Part shown: positions 6,070-6,112 of the stretch, piece after piece
Layout of the letters: every line of letters begins with the position of its first letter
Numbering within the stretch: position 1 is the first letter of the stretch
Assembly: GCA_040379385.1 (NCBI GenBank)
Contig: JBEILF010000155.1
Coordinates: 1 to 6,112, forward strand
Length of the DNA stretch: 6,112 nucleotides
Reading direction: 5' to 3'
Origin: UKL13-2 sp040379385
GTDB lineage: Bacteria; Pseudomonadota; Gammaproteobacteria; Burkholderiales; Usitatibacteraceae
The notes under the pieces: generated by a model
Told to the model about the DNA's origin: nothing
What the model saw: the letters and a program-made list of their open reading frames with translations, nothing else
Databases searched by the model: none
Made by a program: the position numbers and the translations under genes

Positions 6070-6112
6070 ATGGATCGAAAAACAATTGACCTTTGGGTCG
6101 GAATTTTCCTGA
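6070..6112 (+). CDS. mlaD: Phospholipid transport substrate-binding protein MlaD (MCE domain), N-terminus only
   Basis: Only 14 residues are visible, MDRKTIDLWVGIFL, but they match the conserved MlaD start in betaproteobacteria (M-x-R-K-x-x-D-L-W-V-G-x-F), the cytoplasmic tip and beginning of the single N-terminal membrane anchor. The MCE domain, which forms a hexameric periplasmic lipid-binding ring on MlaE, lies beyond the right edge. Position after mlaF-mlaE and the strong ribosome binding site support the call. Confidence 0.9.
   Translation, partial: MDRKTIDLWVGIFL

Overview
The window looks like a piece of a betaproteobacterial chromosome. This is inferred from the protein sequences: the MlaF/MlaE pair, including the MlaF tail ending in HAEMDGPVPFHYPAPKYADD, and the MSHA-type pilus secretin both match the style I know from Burkholderiales, Rhodocyclales and Nitrosomonadales. 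Coding regions look moderately GC-rich by eye. I saw no tRNA, rRNA, CRISPR array, insertion sequence or phage gene, and both halves read as vertically inherited chromosomal genes.

Left two thirds (1-4059, minus strand), read right to left: (i) a sigma54-dependent response regulator with receiver, AAA+ and Fis-type HTH domains, carrying an intact GAFTGA loop and phospho-acceptor Asp; (ii) after a 93-base gap with a weak terminator-like hairpin, a GspA/ExeA/MshM-type AAA ATPase with a transmembrane helix, a Pro/Ala-rich periplasmic linker and a C-terminal SPOR domain; (iii) after an AT-rich gap of about 300 bases, the N-terminal 196 residues of an MshL-type outer-membrane secretin lipoprotein, running off the left edge. 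Together these look like the start of an MSHA-like pilus or type II secretion-like assembly cluster. The ATPase and its SPOR domain probably help the secretin pass or anchor to peptidoglycan, and the regulator may control the cluster.

Middle (about 3961-4347): a divergent intergenic region without a convincing gene. It holds a candidate promoter for the plus-strand genes, a tandem octamer repeat with one-helical-turn spacing, a perfect 7-bp hairpin and an inverted repeat close to the regulator start.

Right third (4348-6112, plus strand): the start of a mla operon for retrograde phospholipid transport, comprising mlaF (ATPase), mlaE (permease, overlapping mlaF by ATGA) and the first 14 codons of mlaD (MCE substrate-binding protein). 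MlaF and MlaE form the inner-membrane ABC core and MlaD the periplasmic lipid-binding ring.

No clearly new system is visible. The points most worth a second look are the SPOR-tailed ATPase beside the secretin, the orphan PrsR-like sigma54 regulator, and the unexplained non-coding stretches at 589-891 and 4060-4347.
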